Both the position numbers and the translations under genes were made by a program. The notes under the pieces were generated by a model. That model worked only from the letters and a program-made list of their open reading frames with translations. It was not told where the DNA came from and did not search any database. Positions 8,942-16,259 of a DNA stretch of 33,245 nucleotides are shown here, piece after piece. Position 1 is the stretch's first letter. The number at the start of each line of letters is the position of its first letter. Origin of the DNA: an uncultured beta proteobacterium (lineage in GTDB: Bacteria; Pseudomonadota; Gammaproteobacteria; Burkholderiales; Burkholderiaceae_C); contig CAIKVZ010000018.1 in the NCBI GenBank assembly GCA_903830985.1, forward strand, positions 1-33,245, given 5' to 3'.

Positions 8942-8988
8942 ATTTCACTGTTGCCAGAATGATTGCATCAAGGGTGCAAGGAGAAAAC

Positions 8989-10437
8989 ATGAATGCTGCC
9001 ACACCGTTCCTCGATACGCTGCAGATCCCGGCCGAATTCCAGGACTGTTTCGATCGCCAGCGTGCCGCCTATCTTGAGAACCCGGAGCCCGACCGGGACA
9101 AGCGCGTTGCCGATCTGAACCAGCTCGCGCGCCTGCTCAAGGAGAACCGCGAAGCCCTGGTGGCAGCGATCAATCAGGACTATGGCAACCGCTGCGAGTT
9201 TGAAACCCTGTTCGCCGAATTCTTTGTGGTGCTGGAGACCATCAAGGATTCGACGAAAAATCTGCGCAAGTGGATGAAGCCGCAGCGCCGGCATATCGAC
9301 ATCATGCTGTACCCCGGCGCCTCCAACCGCGTCATCCCGCAGCCGCTGGGTGTGGTCGGTGTGATCGTGCCGTGGAACTTTCCCCTGAACCTGAGCTTCT
9401 GCCCGCTGGCGGCCATTTTTGCAGCGGGCAATCGGGCCATGGTGAAGATGTCGGAGAACTCGCGCCACCTGGCCCAGTTGTTGGTGCAGATCAGCCCGCG
9501 GTATTTCTCCGAGGACAAGCTCAAGTTCTTCGAGGACGGGGGGGGCCGTGGTCCGGCCTTCTCCTCGATCCCGTTTGACCACCTGCTGTTCACGGGCTCG
9601 GGCGCCACCGGACGCGCCGTGATGGCCAACGCGGCGCGCAACCTCACGCCGGTCACACTGGAGCTCGGTGGCAAGGCGCCGGCCATCGTGGGACCAGACT
9701 TCTCCATCCGCCAGGCGGCCGAGCGCATCATGTGGGTGAAGATGTTCAATGCCGGGCAGATCTGCACCAACATCGATTACGTGTTCCTGCCCGAAGGTTC
9801 TACCGACGAGTTCAGCCAGCACTGCAAGCGCCTGTTCGCCGAGCGTTTCCCGGACATGAATGGCGGCGACTACACCTCCATCATCGACCAGCGCTCCTAC
9901 GACCGCTTGCTGCACACGCTGGAAGATGCGCGCGCCAAGGGGGCGACCCTGGTGGACTTGGGACAGGGGCAAACGCCGAACGCGGCGCTGCGCAAGTTCT
10001 CGCCCCATCTGGTGCTCAATCCCACGCCCGACATGCTGGTGTCGCAGCGCGAGATCTTCGGCCCCATCCTGCCGGTGCGCACCTACCGCGACAAGGCCGA
10101 AGTCGCCAGCTACATCAATGGCCACGACCGCCCGCTGGCGATCTATCCCTTCACCCACGACAAGGAGCTGCAACAGTTCTACATCTCGCGCGTCATGTCT
10201 GGCGGGGTCTCGGTGAACGAAGCCCTGCTGCACGTGGCGCAGCATGATCTGCCGTTTGGCGGTGTCGGCCCCAGCGGCATGGGCCACTACCATGGGCGCG
10301 AGGGCTTCAATACCTTCTCCAAGCTGCGCCCGGTGTTTTACCAGGGACGGTTCTCGGCGATCCAGATGCTGTTCCAGCCGCCTTACGCCAATAAGGCTTT
10401 GAAGATCATGAACCTGATGATCCGGTTCAAGGGCTGA
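8989..10437 (+). CDS. Aldehyde dehydrogenase, coniferyl aldehyde dehydrogenase type
   Basis: NAD(P)-dependent oxidation of an aldehyde to the carboxylic acid in the cytoplasm. The 482-residue product has the P-W-N-F-P motif near 130, catalytic glutamate E225 in L-E-L-G-G-K-A-P and catalytic cysteine C259 in F-N-A-G-Q-I-C-T. The variant around the cysteine and the long C-terminus place it in the CalB-like coniferyl aldehyde dehydrogenase group, whose members also act on aliphatic aldehydes. The start at 8989 is set by AAGGAG at 8978-8983; the frame extends back to 8938. It follows the alkyl sulfatase by 47 bases and probably ends the operon. By context its substrate may be the fatty aldehyde from the upstream dehydrogenase. 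Confidence 0.88.
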   Translation: MNAATPFLDTLQIPAEFQDCFDRQRAAYLENPEPDRDKRVADLNQLARLLKENREALVAAINQDYGNRCEFETLFAEFFVVLETIKDSTKNLRKWMKPQRRHIDIMLYPGASNRVIPQPLGVVGVIVPWNFPLNLSFCPLAAIFAAGNRAMVKMSENSRHLAQLLVQISPRYFSEDKLKFFEDGGGRGPAFSSIPFDHLLFTGSGATGRAVMANAARNLTPVTLELGGKAPAIVGPDFSIRQAAERIMWVKMFNAGQICTNIDYVFLPEGSTDEFSQHCKRLFAERFPDMNGGDYTSIIDQRSYDRLLHTLEDARAKGATLVDLGQGQTPNAALRKFSPHLVLNPTPDMLVSQREIFGPILPVRTYRDKAEVASYINGHDRPLAIYPFTHDKELQQFYISRVMSGGVSVNEALLHVAQHDLPFGGVGPSGMGHYHGREGFNTFSKLRPVFYQGRFSAIQMLFQPPYANKALKIMNLMIRFKG

Positions 10438-10512
10438 AGTCCGCGCGCTGCGGCGCGAAGGCGAAGTGCTGCCGAGCGGGTTGCAGACCAAGTCCGACCC
10501 GTGGCGCGAGCC

Positions 10513-10546
10513 TTGTCACCAGCCTGTCACGCGCCGCGGTTAAACC
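10513..10546 (+). promoter_or_regulatory. Pho box and -10 of the lipid remodelling operon
   Basis: TTGTCAC (10513-10519), four bases and CTGTCAC (10524-10530) form the 7-4-7 direct repeat of a PhoB box (consensus CTGTCAY twice; 6 and 7 of 7 match). Ten bases further is TAAACC (10541-10546), a plausible -10, the same spacing as in E. coli phoA, where the Pho box replaces the -35. Six bases separate the -10 from the ATG of the first gene, so the transcript would start at or near the start codon. Confidence 0.75.
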
Positions 10547-10552
10547 CGGGTC

Positions 10553-11368
10553 ATGCTTTACCGTCCTGCGCATCACTCCGCGGCGCCACGCCGCAACGGG
10601 CGTTGGACGCCCCATATTCCGGCCCTCAAGGCGTTTCAACTGCTGGCGGCCATCGCCCGCGCCAGTCTGATCCTGTCGCTGCATTTCCCCAAGCTGGACC
10701 GCGAGGCCAGACAGGCGCAGACGCAGCGCTGGGCCACGCGCGTGCTGTCCATCCTCGACATTGAGGTTCAGTGTTCCGGCGCACTGCCGGCCGCTGGCGC
10801 CCGGTTGGTGGTGGCGAATCACCTCTCCTGGCTCGACATCGTGTTGATCCAGTCGCTGCTGCCCGGCGTGTTCGTCGCCAAGGCCGAAGTTCGGCGCTGG
10901 CCGCTGTTCGGCCGTCTGGCGCAGGGCTGCGCGACGATCTTTGTGCAACGCTCGTCCGGCCGCTCGGCCCGCGCCATGGTGCAGGCCAGCGCGGCGGCGC
11001 TGACCCTGGGCGATTGCGTGGTCGGCTTTCCGGAAGGCACGAGCACCGATGGCGCGGATCTGGGGGTATTTCACGCGAACATTTTTCAGGCGGCGGTGCA
11101 GGCGCAAGTCCCGGTGCTACCGCTGACGCTGCGCTACCTGGACAGCCGCACCGGCCAGCCGTCGAGCGCCGCGCTGTACATCGGCGACACCACGCTGCTG
11201 GCATCGATGCGCCTGGTGCTGGCCAGCAAGTCGATCCGGGCGCAGGTGCACGTGGGAGAGAGCATCCCGCCCGCCGGCCATTGCCGAAAATCGCTGGCCG
11301 TTCTGGCCCGTACAAACATCCGCGCTCAGCTCCTGGGCGACGAATCCGGCAACTCGGCCGGCGCCTGA
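10553..11368 (+). CDS. olsA: PlsC-family acyltransferase, probable lyso-ornithine lipid acyltransferase
   Basis: Transfers an acyl group from acyl-ACP to a lipid hydroxyl at the inner membrane. The 271-residue product has the H-x4-D motif N-H-L-S-W-L-D (H90, D95) and the F-P-E-G-T block near 159, with a hydrophobic N-terminal segment (about 28-43). This family covers lysophosphatidate acyltransferase (PlsC) and OlsA, which makes ornithine lipid from lyso-ornithine lipid. The adjacent olsB-like gene makes OlsA the better call. The ATG at 10553 is the only usual start codon available before the conserved part. There is no ribosome binding site; with the Pho box promoter placed so close, translation may be leaderless. 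First gene of a putative four-gene phosphate starvation block. Confidence 0.85.
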   Translation: MLYRPAHHSAAPRRNGRWTPHIPALKAFQLLAAIARASLILSLHFPKLDREARQAQTQRWATRVLSILDIEVQCSGALPAAGARLVVANHLSWLDIVLIQSLLPGVFVAKAEVRRWPLFGRLAQGCATIFVQRSSGRSARAMVQASAAALTLGDCVVGFPEGTSTDGADLGVFHANIFQAAVQAQVPVLPLTLRYLDSRTGQPSSAALYIGDTTLLASMRLVLASKSIRAQVHVGESIPPAGHCRKSLAVLARTNIRAQLLGDESGNSAGA

Positions 11369-11416
11369 AACCCGCCCTGCGGCGCTGGGCAGCGGCGTCA
11401 CGCAAATGCCATACAA

Positions 11417-11450
11417 GCGCCACACGCTTGTCATCGTGAACTTTCAAACT
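11417..11450 (+). promoter_or_regulatory. Weak Pho box candidate before olsB
   Basis: GCGCCAC (11417-11423, 4 of 7), ACGC, and TTGTCAT (11428-11434, 6 of 7) mimic the 7-4-7 layout, and CAAACT (11445-11450) lies ten bases further, like the other -10 hexamers here. One half-site is poor, so this may be chance. It sits in the 105-base gap between the first two genes and could give olsB its own PhoB-dependent start. Confidence 0.35.
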
Positions 11451-11473
11451 TCGTCCATCCAAGGAGCGAACGT

Positions 11474-12319
11474 ATGAGTGAACACCGTACCCCAGAACTG
11501 ACCACGCCGGCCCACACCCTGACGCGTGCATCGTTGTTGCCAGCCAGCGGCTTCGGCATCAGCCAGCCTTCCGCCCCGTCGACCACGGCCAAGGGTGGCA
11601 TAGACGTTTCCTGGGCCGTGCATCAGGACGAAGTGCGCCAGGCGCAGCGTCTGCGCTACCGCGTTTTCGCCGATGAAATGGGCGCGCGCCTGCAAGGAAA
11701 ATTGCCGGGCCATGACATTGACCTGTTCGATGATTTCTGTGAACACCTGCTGGTGCGCGACAGCGCCAGCGGCGAAGTCATTGGCACCTACCGCGTGCTG
11801 ACACCGGCCCAGGCCAAGCGTGTTGGCAGCACCTACAGCGACACCGAGTTCGATTTGACACGGCTGCGCATGATGCGCGAGCGCATGGTGGAACTGGGAC
11901 GCAGCTGCGTGCATCCGGACTACCGCCACGGCGGCGTCATCATGGCCCTGTGGGGCGCGCTGGCCGAGTTCATGCACCGCAACCAGCTTGACATCATGAT
12001 CGGCTGCGCCAGCATTCCGATGTGGCACAACGGTGTGGTCAGCGGCGACGTGGCCGCCAGCATCTGGGCGCAATTGCGCCAGACCCACCTGGCGCCGCTG
12101 GAACTGCAAGTGCGCCCGCGCCTGCCACTGCCGGTGGAACGCATGAATTCCAGCCTGCCGGTGGAGCCACCGGCACTGATCAAGGGCTATCTGCGCCTGG
12201 GCGCGAAGATCCTGGGCGCGCCGGCCTGGGACCCGGATTTCAACAGCGCTGACCTGCCCATGATGATGCGTATCGAGGACCTGCCGTCGCGATACCGCAA
12301 GCACTTTCTGGGACGCTAG
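11474..12319 (+). CDS. olsB: L-ornithine N-alpha-acyltransferase (OlsB-like, GNAT fold)
   Basis: Condenses a 3-hydroxyacyl group from acyl-ACP with ornithine to give lyso-ornithine lipid, the first step of ornithine lipid synthesis. The 281-residue product belongs to the OlsB/acyl-homoserine-lactone-synthase-like GNAT group: R-Y-R-V-F-A-D-E-M-G near 62-71, D-D-F-C-E-H-L-L-V-R-D, G-T-Y-R-V-L, and E-L-G-R-S-C-V-H-P-D-Y-R near 138-149 are its hallmark blocks. AAGGAG at 11461-11466 precedes the ATG. The gene follows the PlsC-type acyltransferase and precedes the PlcP-type gene by only 7 bases. OlsB is known to be induced by phosphate limitation in several proteobacteria, which fits the Pho box upstream of the block. 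Confidence 0.88.
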   Translation: MSEHRTPELTTPAHTLTRASLLPASGFGISQPSAPSTTAKGGIDVSWAVHQDEVRQAQRLRYRVFADEMGARLQGKLPGHDIDLFDDFCEHLLVRDSASGEVIGTYRVLTPAQAKRVGSTYSDTEFDLTRLRMMRERMVELGRSCVHPDYRHGGVIMALWGALAEFMHRNQLDIMIGCASIPMWHNGVVSGDVAASIWAQLRQTHLAPLELQVRPRLPLPVERMNSSLPVEPPALIKGYLRLGAKILGAPAWDPDFNSADLPMMMRIEDLPSRYRKHFLGR

Positions 12320-12326
12320 GTACCAG

Positions 12327-13214
12327 ATGCGTACCGCCTTTGACGCCGCCGGTCCCTGGAACTTCAGCGCCAACAACGGCGAAGACAAGGACGACGAAGC
12401 GGGCTCACATCGCTACCGCGCCATCTTCATCTCGGATCTGCACCTGGGCACGCCGGGCTGCCAGGCCGAGGCCCTGCTCGACTTCCTGAGGACCCATCCC
12501 AGCGACACCTTGTACCTGGTGGGTGACATCGTCGACGGCTGGCAACTGCGCCGCAGGTGGTTCTGGCCGCAGTCGCACAACGACGTGGTGCAGAAGCTGT
12601 TGCGCCGCGCGCGCAAGGGTGACCGGGTGATCTTCGTCCCCGGCAATCACGACGAATTTGCCCGCGGCTTTGTCGGTCATCATTTTGGTGGTGTCGAGGT
12701 CGTGGAGGATGCAGTGCACCGCACGGCCGACGGGCGCGCCCTGTGGGTCACGCACGGCGACTATTTCGACGGCGTCATCCAGTGCGCCAAGTGGCTCGCC
12801 TACCTGGGCGACAACCTGTACGAGTTCACGCTCAAGCTCAACCGCCATCTGAACAGCCTGCGCGCGCGCCTGGGCCTGCCCTACTGGTCGCTGTCGGCCT
12901 ATCTCAAGCACAAGGTCAAGAAGGCACTGGCCTACGTCACGGACTTCGAGGAAGCCGTGGCCGCCGAAGCGCGCCGGCGCGGGCACCAGGGTGTCGTGTG
13001 CGGCCACATTCACCGGGCTGAGATGCGCGAGATCAACGGCACGCTGTATTGCAACGACGGCGACTGGGTGGAGAGCCGAACCGCCCTGGTGGAGCACTAC
13101 GACGGCCGCCTGGAATTGCTGCAGTGGGAGGGCTCCGCTCATCCCGCAGCGCGCGGCCAACAGGCCATGCCTGCCGCACCCACCGTGGTGGCGCGCGCCT
13201 GGGGCGCGGCTTGA
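12327..13214 (+). CDS. plcP: PlcP-type phospholipase C (calcineurin-like metallophosphoesterase)
   Basis: Expected to hydrolyse phosphatidylcholine/phosphatidylethanolamine to diacylglycerol and the phospho-headgroup in phosphate starvation. The 295-residue product carries the metallophosphoesterase set: D-L-H-L-G (about 36-40), G-D-I-V-D-G-W, G-N-H-D-E, T-H-G-D-Y-F-D and G-H-I-H-R-A-E-M. Such proteins are often labelled LpxH (UDP-diacylglucosamine hydrolase), but G-D-I-V-D-G-W, the W-P-Q-S-H-N-D-V-V-Q-K-L-L-R block and N-D-G-D-W-V-E-S match the longer PlcP group known from rhizobia and marine bacteria. The ATG lies 7 bases after olsB and its stop overlaps the TTG start of the glycosyltransferase gene. 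This neighbour and the Pho box support PlcP over LpxH; activity is inferred. Confidence 0.82.
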   Translation: MRTAFDAAGPWNFSANNGEDKDDEAGSHRYRAIFISDLHLGTPGCQAEALLDFLRTHPSDTLYLVGDIVDGWQLRRRWFWPQSHNDVVQKLLRRARKGDRVIFVPGNHDEFARGFVGHHFGGVEVVEDAVHRTADGRALWVTHGDYFDGVIQCAKWLAYLGDNLYEFTLKLNRHLNSLRARLGLPYWSLSAYLKHKVKKALAYVTDFEEAVAAEARRRGHQGVVCGHIHRAEMREINGTLYCNDGDWVESRTALVEHYDGRLELLQWEGSAHPAARGQQAMPAAPTVVARAWGAA

Positions 13215-14251
13215 AACTGGCGCTGGTCACCGACGCCTGGTTGCCCCAGGTGAATGGCGTGGTGACCACCCTGGTCGAACTGGTGCGCGAGTTGACGCAA
13301 CTGGGGTACGAGGTCGAAGTGATCCACCCTGGACTCTTCAGGACGCGACCCTGTCCCGGCTACGACGGCATCGACCTGGCCATCTCCCCGAAAAAGACCA
13401 TACGCACCCTGCTCGACACCGTCCAGCCCGAGGCCATCCACATCGCCACGGAAGGGCCGCTGGGCTGGGCGGCGCGCAGCTACTGCCTGAAGAATAAATT
13501 GGCCTTCACCACGGCCTTTCACACCAAGTTTCCGGAAATCCTGAAAGCCGCGTTGAAGATCCCGTTGTCCTGGGGCTATGCGCTGTTTCGCCATTTTCAC
13601 AAGCCCTCATCGGGTGTGATGGTGCCGACGAACGCTGCGCTGCGCATGCTGCAACAGCGCGGCTTTGGCCAGCTCAGGCCCTGGACCCATGGTGTGGACA
13701 CGGCATTGTTTTCTTACCGTGACGCTGAGTGCACAGCTTCTGCGCTGACCGCACTGCCGCGCCCGCTGTCGCTGTTTGTCGGCCGCGTTTCCTACGAGAA
13801 GAACATCGCAGCTTTTCTGCAACTCGACGTGCCGGGAACCAAAGTGGTGTGCGGCGTGGGTCCGGTGCTGGAACGTTTGAAGGCGCAGCATCCCGGCGTG
13901 CAGTGGCTGGGTATATTGCCGCGGGACGAATTGGCCAAGGTCTATGCCGCGGCCGATGTATTCGTTTTCCCCAGCCGATCAGACACCTTTGGGCTGGTCA
14001 TGCTCGAGGCCATGTCCTGCGGCACGCCGGTGGCGGCGTACCCGGTGGACGGTCCGACCGAAGTGCTGGGACAGTCGCACCCGAGCAATATGGGCGGAGC
14101 GGCCGGTGGCGCCTTGCATGAGGACCTGGCGCTGGCCTTTCACGCGGCTCTGGCCACACCGCGCAGCGAGGCGCGCAACCGCGCCCTGACGTTCAGCTGG
14201 CGCCAGGCCACGCAAAGCTTCATCGGGCATCTGGTGGCGGCGCGCTCCTGA
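13211..14251 (+). CDS. GT4 glycosyltransferase, probable diacylglycerol glycosyltransferase (Agt-like)
   Basis: Transfers a sugar from a nucleotide sugar, here probably to diacylglycerol, giving a phosphorus-free glycolipid at the inner membrane. With a TTG start at 13211 (TTGA overlap with the plcP stop) the product is 346 residues and begins MKLALVTDAWLPQVNGVVTT, the exact N-terminal Rossmann start of GT4 enzymes. The frame is open further upstream but holds only plcP-antiphase sequence. The C-terminal donor domain has F-V-G-R-V-S-Y-E-K-N and the EX7E motif in S-D-T-F-G-L-V-M-L-E-A-M-S-C-G. Related PlcP-adjacent glycosyltransferases make glucosyl- or glucuronosyl-diacylglycerol. The sugar cannot be read from the sequence. 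Confidence 0.85.
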   Translation: MKLALVTDAWLPQVNGVVTTLVELVRELTQLGYEVEVIHPGLFRTRPCPGYDGIDLAISPKKTIRTLLDTVQPEAIHIATEGPLGWAARSYCLKNKLAFTTAFHTKFPEILKAALKIPLSWGYALFRHFHKPSSGVMVPTNAALRMLQQRGFGQLRPWTHGVDTALFSYRDAECTASALTALPRPLSLFVGRVSYEKNIAAFLQLDVPGTKVVCGVGPVLERLKAQHPGVQWLGILPRDELAKVYAAADVFVFPSRSDTFGLVMLEAMSCGTPVAAYPVDGPTEVLGQSHPSNMGGAAGGALHEDLALAFHAALATPRSEARNRALTFSWRQATQSFIGHLVAARS

Positions 14252-14510
14252 ATCGGCAGAGTTGCCTAATTTTCTGACGCAACACGGTCTTTTTGCACGC
14301 TGACTTCCATGCACCTGGCCAATGTTCAGGCCTATGAGAAGAACAGCCAGTGGCCGAGACTGAAGGGTTGCGACCGGTAAGAACTTCGCAGGCTGCCGCT
14401 CTTTGCGGAGCGCAATTGGCGTCAAAAAATGAAACGTCGGTTTCATATTTATGGCTTGCTATCATTTTTTTGCAACCTGGTTACGATGAAACGATACACC
14501 CGGATTTGAT
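14252..14510. promoter_or_regulatory. Upstream region of the HD-GYP gene with repeated ATGAAACG
   Basis: This 259-base gap has no gene. ATGAAAC (14429-14435), GTCG and GTTTCAT (14440-14446) form a perfect palindrome, and ATGAAACG recurs at 14486-14493. TTGCAA (14470-14475) and GATACA (14493-14498), 17 bases apart, could be a weak sigma-70 promoter lying between the copies. The palindrome looks like an operator for an unknown regulator. Confidence 0.35.
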
Positions 14511-16208
14511 ATGCAAATTTATGAGCAAGCTCCCACTGCCAGGGGCTCAAGCAAGAACAGCGGAAATAACGATCAGCTGTACCGATATGCCCAGGACCTG
14601 CAGTCCTTGTCCGCGGCCCACCAAAATCTCGTGCAGCGCAGCTGCGTTTTGGGGGATTTGTCCCGGCTGACCTGTGAAGCGACGACCGGCGAACACTCCC
14701 ACCGCAACCTTCACCGGACGCTGGTCTTCGTAAGAAAATTGCTGCGAGGTCTGCCCGGCATTCGGGTCACCGCCAGGAGCGCGATCTGCCTCTTGAATCC
14801 CCGCGGTGAACTGGTTCAGGTGGCCGAGTTGGGCCTGCCGGCGATCTGGGCTGGCGAGCCAGGCACCCGCCAAGCCGGCTGCCGCACCCCCGATTCATCC
14901 GGGCAGGCGTATGTTTCGACCCAGGCCCAGCATTTGCCCTGGCTCAAAGTCGAAGGCGGGAACGCGCAGGCGCGGCTCATCGTCCTGCCGCTAAGAGGCG
15001 AACACCAGCCGCTGGGCGAAGCGGTTCTTTACATCGATGACCAGTGGCAACCCTGTGCCCCGGATCTCAGTTTCATGTCCGATCTCGCGCGCGTGCTCTC
15101 GGATCGGGTAGCCAGCTTCCTCGCCGGCGAAATGTTGGCGGTGCGCGAGGTTGAGCTGGTCAACTCGCGCAGCGAGGTCATCCACGCCCTGTGCGCTGCC
15201 TCCGAGTTGCGCGACAGCGGGACCGGTAGCCACATGCTGCGCATGACCCAGTACGCCATCGCCATCGCCAAGGCAGCCGGCCTGGACCCGGAAACCCTGG
15301 AGATTCTCACGATCTGCGCGCCGATGCACGATGTCGGAAAAATCGGCATTTCCGACGCCGTCATGCGCAAGTCCGGCAAGCTCTCGAAAGAAGAGTTCGA
15401 TGTCATGAAGACGCACACGGTGATCGGCGAACGTCTGCTCGATGGTGATGACCGCATGATGAGAGCCGCCCGCGAAATCGCCGCTTCACACCATGAGCGC
15501 TGGGACGGGGGAGGCTATCCGAGTGGCAAGGCGGGGGAGGAGATCTTCCTGCTCGCGCGCATCTGCTCGATTGCCGATGTCTTCGATGCGCTCACCTCGG
15601 AGCGGCCTTGCAAGCAGCCATGGACCTTCAACGAAGCGGTCGCCATGATTCAAGAGCAGTCCGGCGCCCAGTTCGATCCGGCGCTGGTTGCCGCCTTCAG
15701 CTTGGCCTTGCCGCAGATCCTGCGCATCCAGGAACTCTATTGCGACAAGGTCATCGATCCTCGAAAAATGCTCGCGCTGCCGGAGGCGTGCCGGCCAGAA
15801 TCGGGTTGGATCGAATGGAGCGAGGACCTGCGGATTGGCATCGACGTCATCGATGAACACCACCGCTACCTGATCGACATCATCAATGACCTGTTCGACG
15901 TCGTCACGGGCAACTTTGGCTCTGCCAAGGTGGCGCGGATCTTGGGCGCACTGACGCAATACGCCAGTATCCACTTCCGGGCCGAGGAGCAGATGATGGT
16001 GCATTATGGTTTCTCCCAGCTTGAAAGCCAGAAACATCAGCACTACCACTTCGAGCAAAAGCTGCAGCAGTTCCACGCGGATTTGCGCAGTAATCCCCTG
16101 ACAACCCAGTTCGAAGTTCTGCTCTACCTGCGCGATTGGCTGGTCCAGCACATCCTGCGCGAGGACACCCAGCTGAAGGTCCTGGTCGCAGCAAGCTCGG
16201 CGGCGTAA
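14511..16208 (+). CDS. Cyclic-di-GMP phosphodiesterase: GAF-like, HD-GYP and hemerythrin domains
   Basis: A soluble 565-residue signalling protein. Residues about 45-205 look like a GAF-type sensor, followed by an HD-GYP domain (about 215-400) with the H-D dyad in M-H-D-V-G-K-I-G-I (H273) and H-H-E-R-W-D-G-G-G-Y-P (from H327), the motif of cyclic-di-GMP phosphodiesterases. The C-terminus (about 435-555) is a bacteriohemerythrin with D-E-H-H, the H-F-R-A-E-E-Q-M-M helix, H-x3-H and the final W-L-V-Q-H-I-L-R-E-D, which should bind a di-iron centre and O2 or NO. The fusion suggests oxygen- or redox-controlled cyclic-di-GMP breakdown. It stands alone between the agt gene and a convergent operon. 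The ribosome binding site at ATG 14511 is weak. Confidence 0.9.
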   Translation: MQIYEQAPTARGSSKNSGNNDQLYRYAQDLQSLSAAHQNLVQRSCVLGDLSRLTCEATTGEHSHRNLHRTLVFVRKLLRGLPGIRVTARSAICLLNPRGELVQVAELGLPAIWAGEPGTRQAGCRTPDSSGQAYVSTQAQHLPWLKVEGGNAQARLIVLPLRGEHQPLGEAVLYIDDQWQPCAPDLSFMSDLARVLSDRVASFLAGEMLAVREVELVNSRSEVIHALCAASELRDSGTGSHMLRMTQYAIAIAKAAGLDPETLEILTICAPMHDVGKIGISDAVMRKSGKLSKEEFDVMKTHTVIGERLLDGDDRMMRAAREIAASHHERWDGGGYPSGKAGEEIFLLARICSIADVFDALTSERPCKQPWTFNEAVAMIQEQSGAQFDPALVAAFSLALPQILRIQELYCDKVIDPRKMLALPEACRPESGWIEWSEDLRIGIDVIDEHHRYLIDIINDLFDVVTGNFGSAKVARILGALTQYASIHFRAEEQMMVHYGFSQLESQKHQHYHFEQKLQQFHADLRSNPLTTQFEVLLYLRDWLVQHILREDTQLKVLVAASSAA

Positions 16209-16227
16209 CCGCGCCCTGGGGCGCGGT
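16208..16227. terminator. Terminator-like hairpin between convergent genes
   Basis: ACCGCGCC (16208-16215) and GGCGCGGT (16220-16227) form a perfect 8-base-pair stem with a 4-base loop directly at the HD-GYP gene stop, facing the end of the convergent membrane protein gene. No clear T tract follows on either strand, so it is only terminator-like. Confidence 0.45.
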
Positions 16228-16259
16228 CAGTAGTTCATCGCCTTTGGCAAGAAACAGCG

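Noticed and set aside
8968-10491. A 507-codon open frame on the minus strand
   Set aside because: Antisense to the aldehyde dehydrogenase gene; no domain is visible, and the composition is that of a shadow frame.
12327-13214. LpxH (UDP-2,3-diacylglucosamine hydrolase) as name for the phosphoesterase
   Set aside because: The conserved blocks, the length, the adjacent glycosyltransferase and the Pho box fit the PlcP group better. A phylogeny would settle it.
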